A stretch of DNA of 64,000 bases from Candidatus Tectimicrobiota bacterium (GTDB lineage Bacteria > JACPUC01). Shown here one piece after another: positions 63,782 through 64,000 of this stretch (position 1 is its first letter; each line of letters opens with the position of its first letter). Under the pieces are notes generated by a model. It ran no database searches and was not told the origin of the DNA. It saw only the letters and a program-made list of their open reading frames with translations. Both the position numbers and the translations under genes were made by a program. The stretch spans positions 253,285-317,284 of the forward strand of contig JACPUC010000019.1 of NCBI GenBank assembly GCA_016192455.1. Direction: 5' to 3'.

Positions 63782-64000
63782 GCTTCAATGAGGCCGAGGC
63801 ACTGAGGCCTCGGAAATCTTTCCCCCAGGTGTGGGAGGGGGGGGGTTGCCGCTTCAATGAGGCCGAGGCACTGAGGCCTCGGAAATTTTCTCGGCCTGAT
63901 GATGACGGTAGAGCGGCCGGCAAGGCTTCAATGAGGCCGAGGCACTGAGGCCTCGGAAATTACGTGGGGGTGTCGGCTGTCCCCCCGCGCATGGTGACGC
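63782..64000 (-). CRISPR. CRISPR array, three repeats seen, cut by the window edge
   Basis: Three identical 36-bp repeats at 63782-63817, 63851-63886 and 63925-63960 read, on the plus strand, GCTTCAATGAGGCCGAGG at the start and GAGGCCTCGGAAAT at the end. Spacers are 33 bp (63818-63850) and 38 bp (63887-63924); a third begins at 63961 and has at least 40 bp before the edge. Positions 13-19 and 26-32 of the repeat form a 7-bp hairpin. The complementary strand ends in CATTGAAGC, close to the common ATTGAAA-type 3' tag, so crRNA is probably made from the minus strand with the leader to the right. No cas gene is in the window. Confidence 0.88.

Larger units (their letters stand above)
54696..64000. 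mobile_element. Integrated genetic element at tRNA-fMet, left part
   Basis: The left boundary is the tRNA 3' end: the integrase gene ends 7 bp beyond the CCA. Content typical of integrative elements follows: integrase, Xis-like HTH, primase/helicase with TOPRIM, AT-rich unknown, ArdC-like antirestriction protein, small regulators and a serine recombinase. No copy of the tRNA 3' end was found further right, so the other attachment site must lie beyond the window, or it was lost. Whether the CRISPR at 63782 lies inside is unknown. No capsid, conjugation or transposase gene is seen, so the class (satellite, genomic island, ICE fragment) is open. Confidence 0.7.

Noticed and set aside
63708-63923. 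Open frames repeating FRGLSASASLKR across 63.7-63.95 kb
   Set aside because: The peptide repeats are produced by the CRISPR repeats; not a gene.

Overview
The window is high-GC DNA from a Gram-negative-type bacterium. It has a heptosyltransferase-like GT9 enzyme, periplasmic Spy-like proteins, a type IV pilus/type II secretion ATPase and an FtsB-like divisome protein. Metabolism looks anaerobic or facultative: an aldehyde:ferredoxin oxidoreductase, an NAD-linked molybdenum/tungsten formate dehydrogenase, late cobalamin genes, a UbiD-type decarboxylase and the MEP isoprenoid route. A lineage such as Desulfobacterota, Methylomirabilota/NC10 or Rokubacteria would fit, but there is no 16S rRNA gene here and this is only an inference.

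Region by region: (1) 1-1.2 kb holds two Spy/CpxP-like proteins, one with Met/Gly repeats, closed by a strong terminator. (2) 1.4-8.8 kb is one minus-strand operon with a clear promoter: NuoE-NuoF fusion, FdhA, FdhD, AOR. (3) 9-20.5 kb mixes housekeeping and envelope genes: DUF971, a membrane alkaline-phosphatase-superfamily protein, GT9, thioredoxin, MBL hydrolase, nucleoside hydrolase, a TMTC-like TPR protein, CvpA and a luciferase-like oxidoreductase. (4) 20.6-26.4 kb is a minus-strand cobalamin-linked set (CobD, CbiB, CbiA) carrying an FlK-like thioesterase, a Cys-less CMD protein, a ChuX-like small protein and a Ca-binding-repeat lipoprotein. (5) 27-32.7 kb on the plus strand has an IspH-UbiA fusion, an MBL protein with two cNMP-binding domains and UbiD. 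(6) 33-37 kb has an orphan GAF-PilB ATPase, a small unknown and a third Spy-like protein with a ten-copy Met-Met pentapeptide repeat. (7) 37.6-44.5 kb is a branched-chain-amino-acid-type ABC transporter with two binding proteins. (8) 44.5-54.3 kb holds glucan phosphorylase, DUF3891, a ketopantoate reductase-like enzyme, ComEC, MtnP, HemL and FtsB.

From 54.7 kb to the right edge lies an integrated element. It starts at the 3' end of an initiator tRNA-Met with a tyrosine integrase, followed by an Xis-like HTH protein, a TubC_N-like protein, a TOPRIM-ATPase primase/helicase, an AT-rich unknown, an ArdC-like antirestriction protein, Fis-type and XRE regulators, a serine recombinase and a CRISPR array running off the window. 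The second att site is not seen, so it is not established that the CRISPR lies inside the element.

The most unusual signals are regulatory DNA inside this element: (i) a leader before the primase with an intrinsic terminator about 20 nt from the start codon and complementary segments that could form an alternative structure; (ii) three ATCA-N3-TGAT palindromes spaced exactly 79 bp; (iii) two near-consensus promoters sharing the same motif inside their spacers; (iv) opposed terminators flanking the tRNA-integrase junction. Other points worth checking are the IspH-UbiA fusion and the ChuX-like and FlK-like proteins among the B12 genes.
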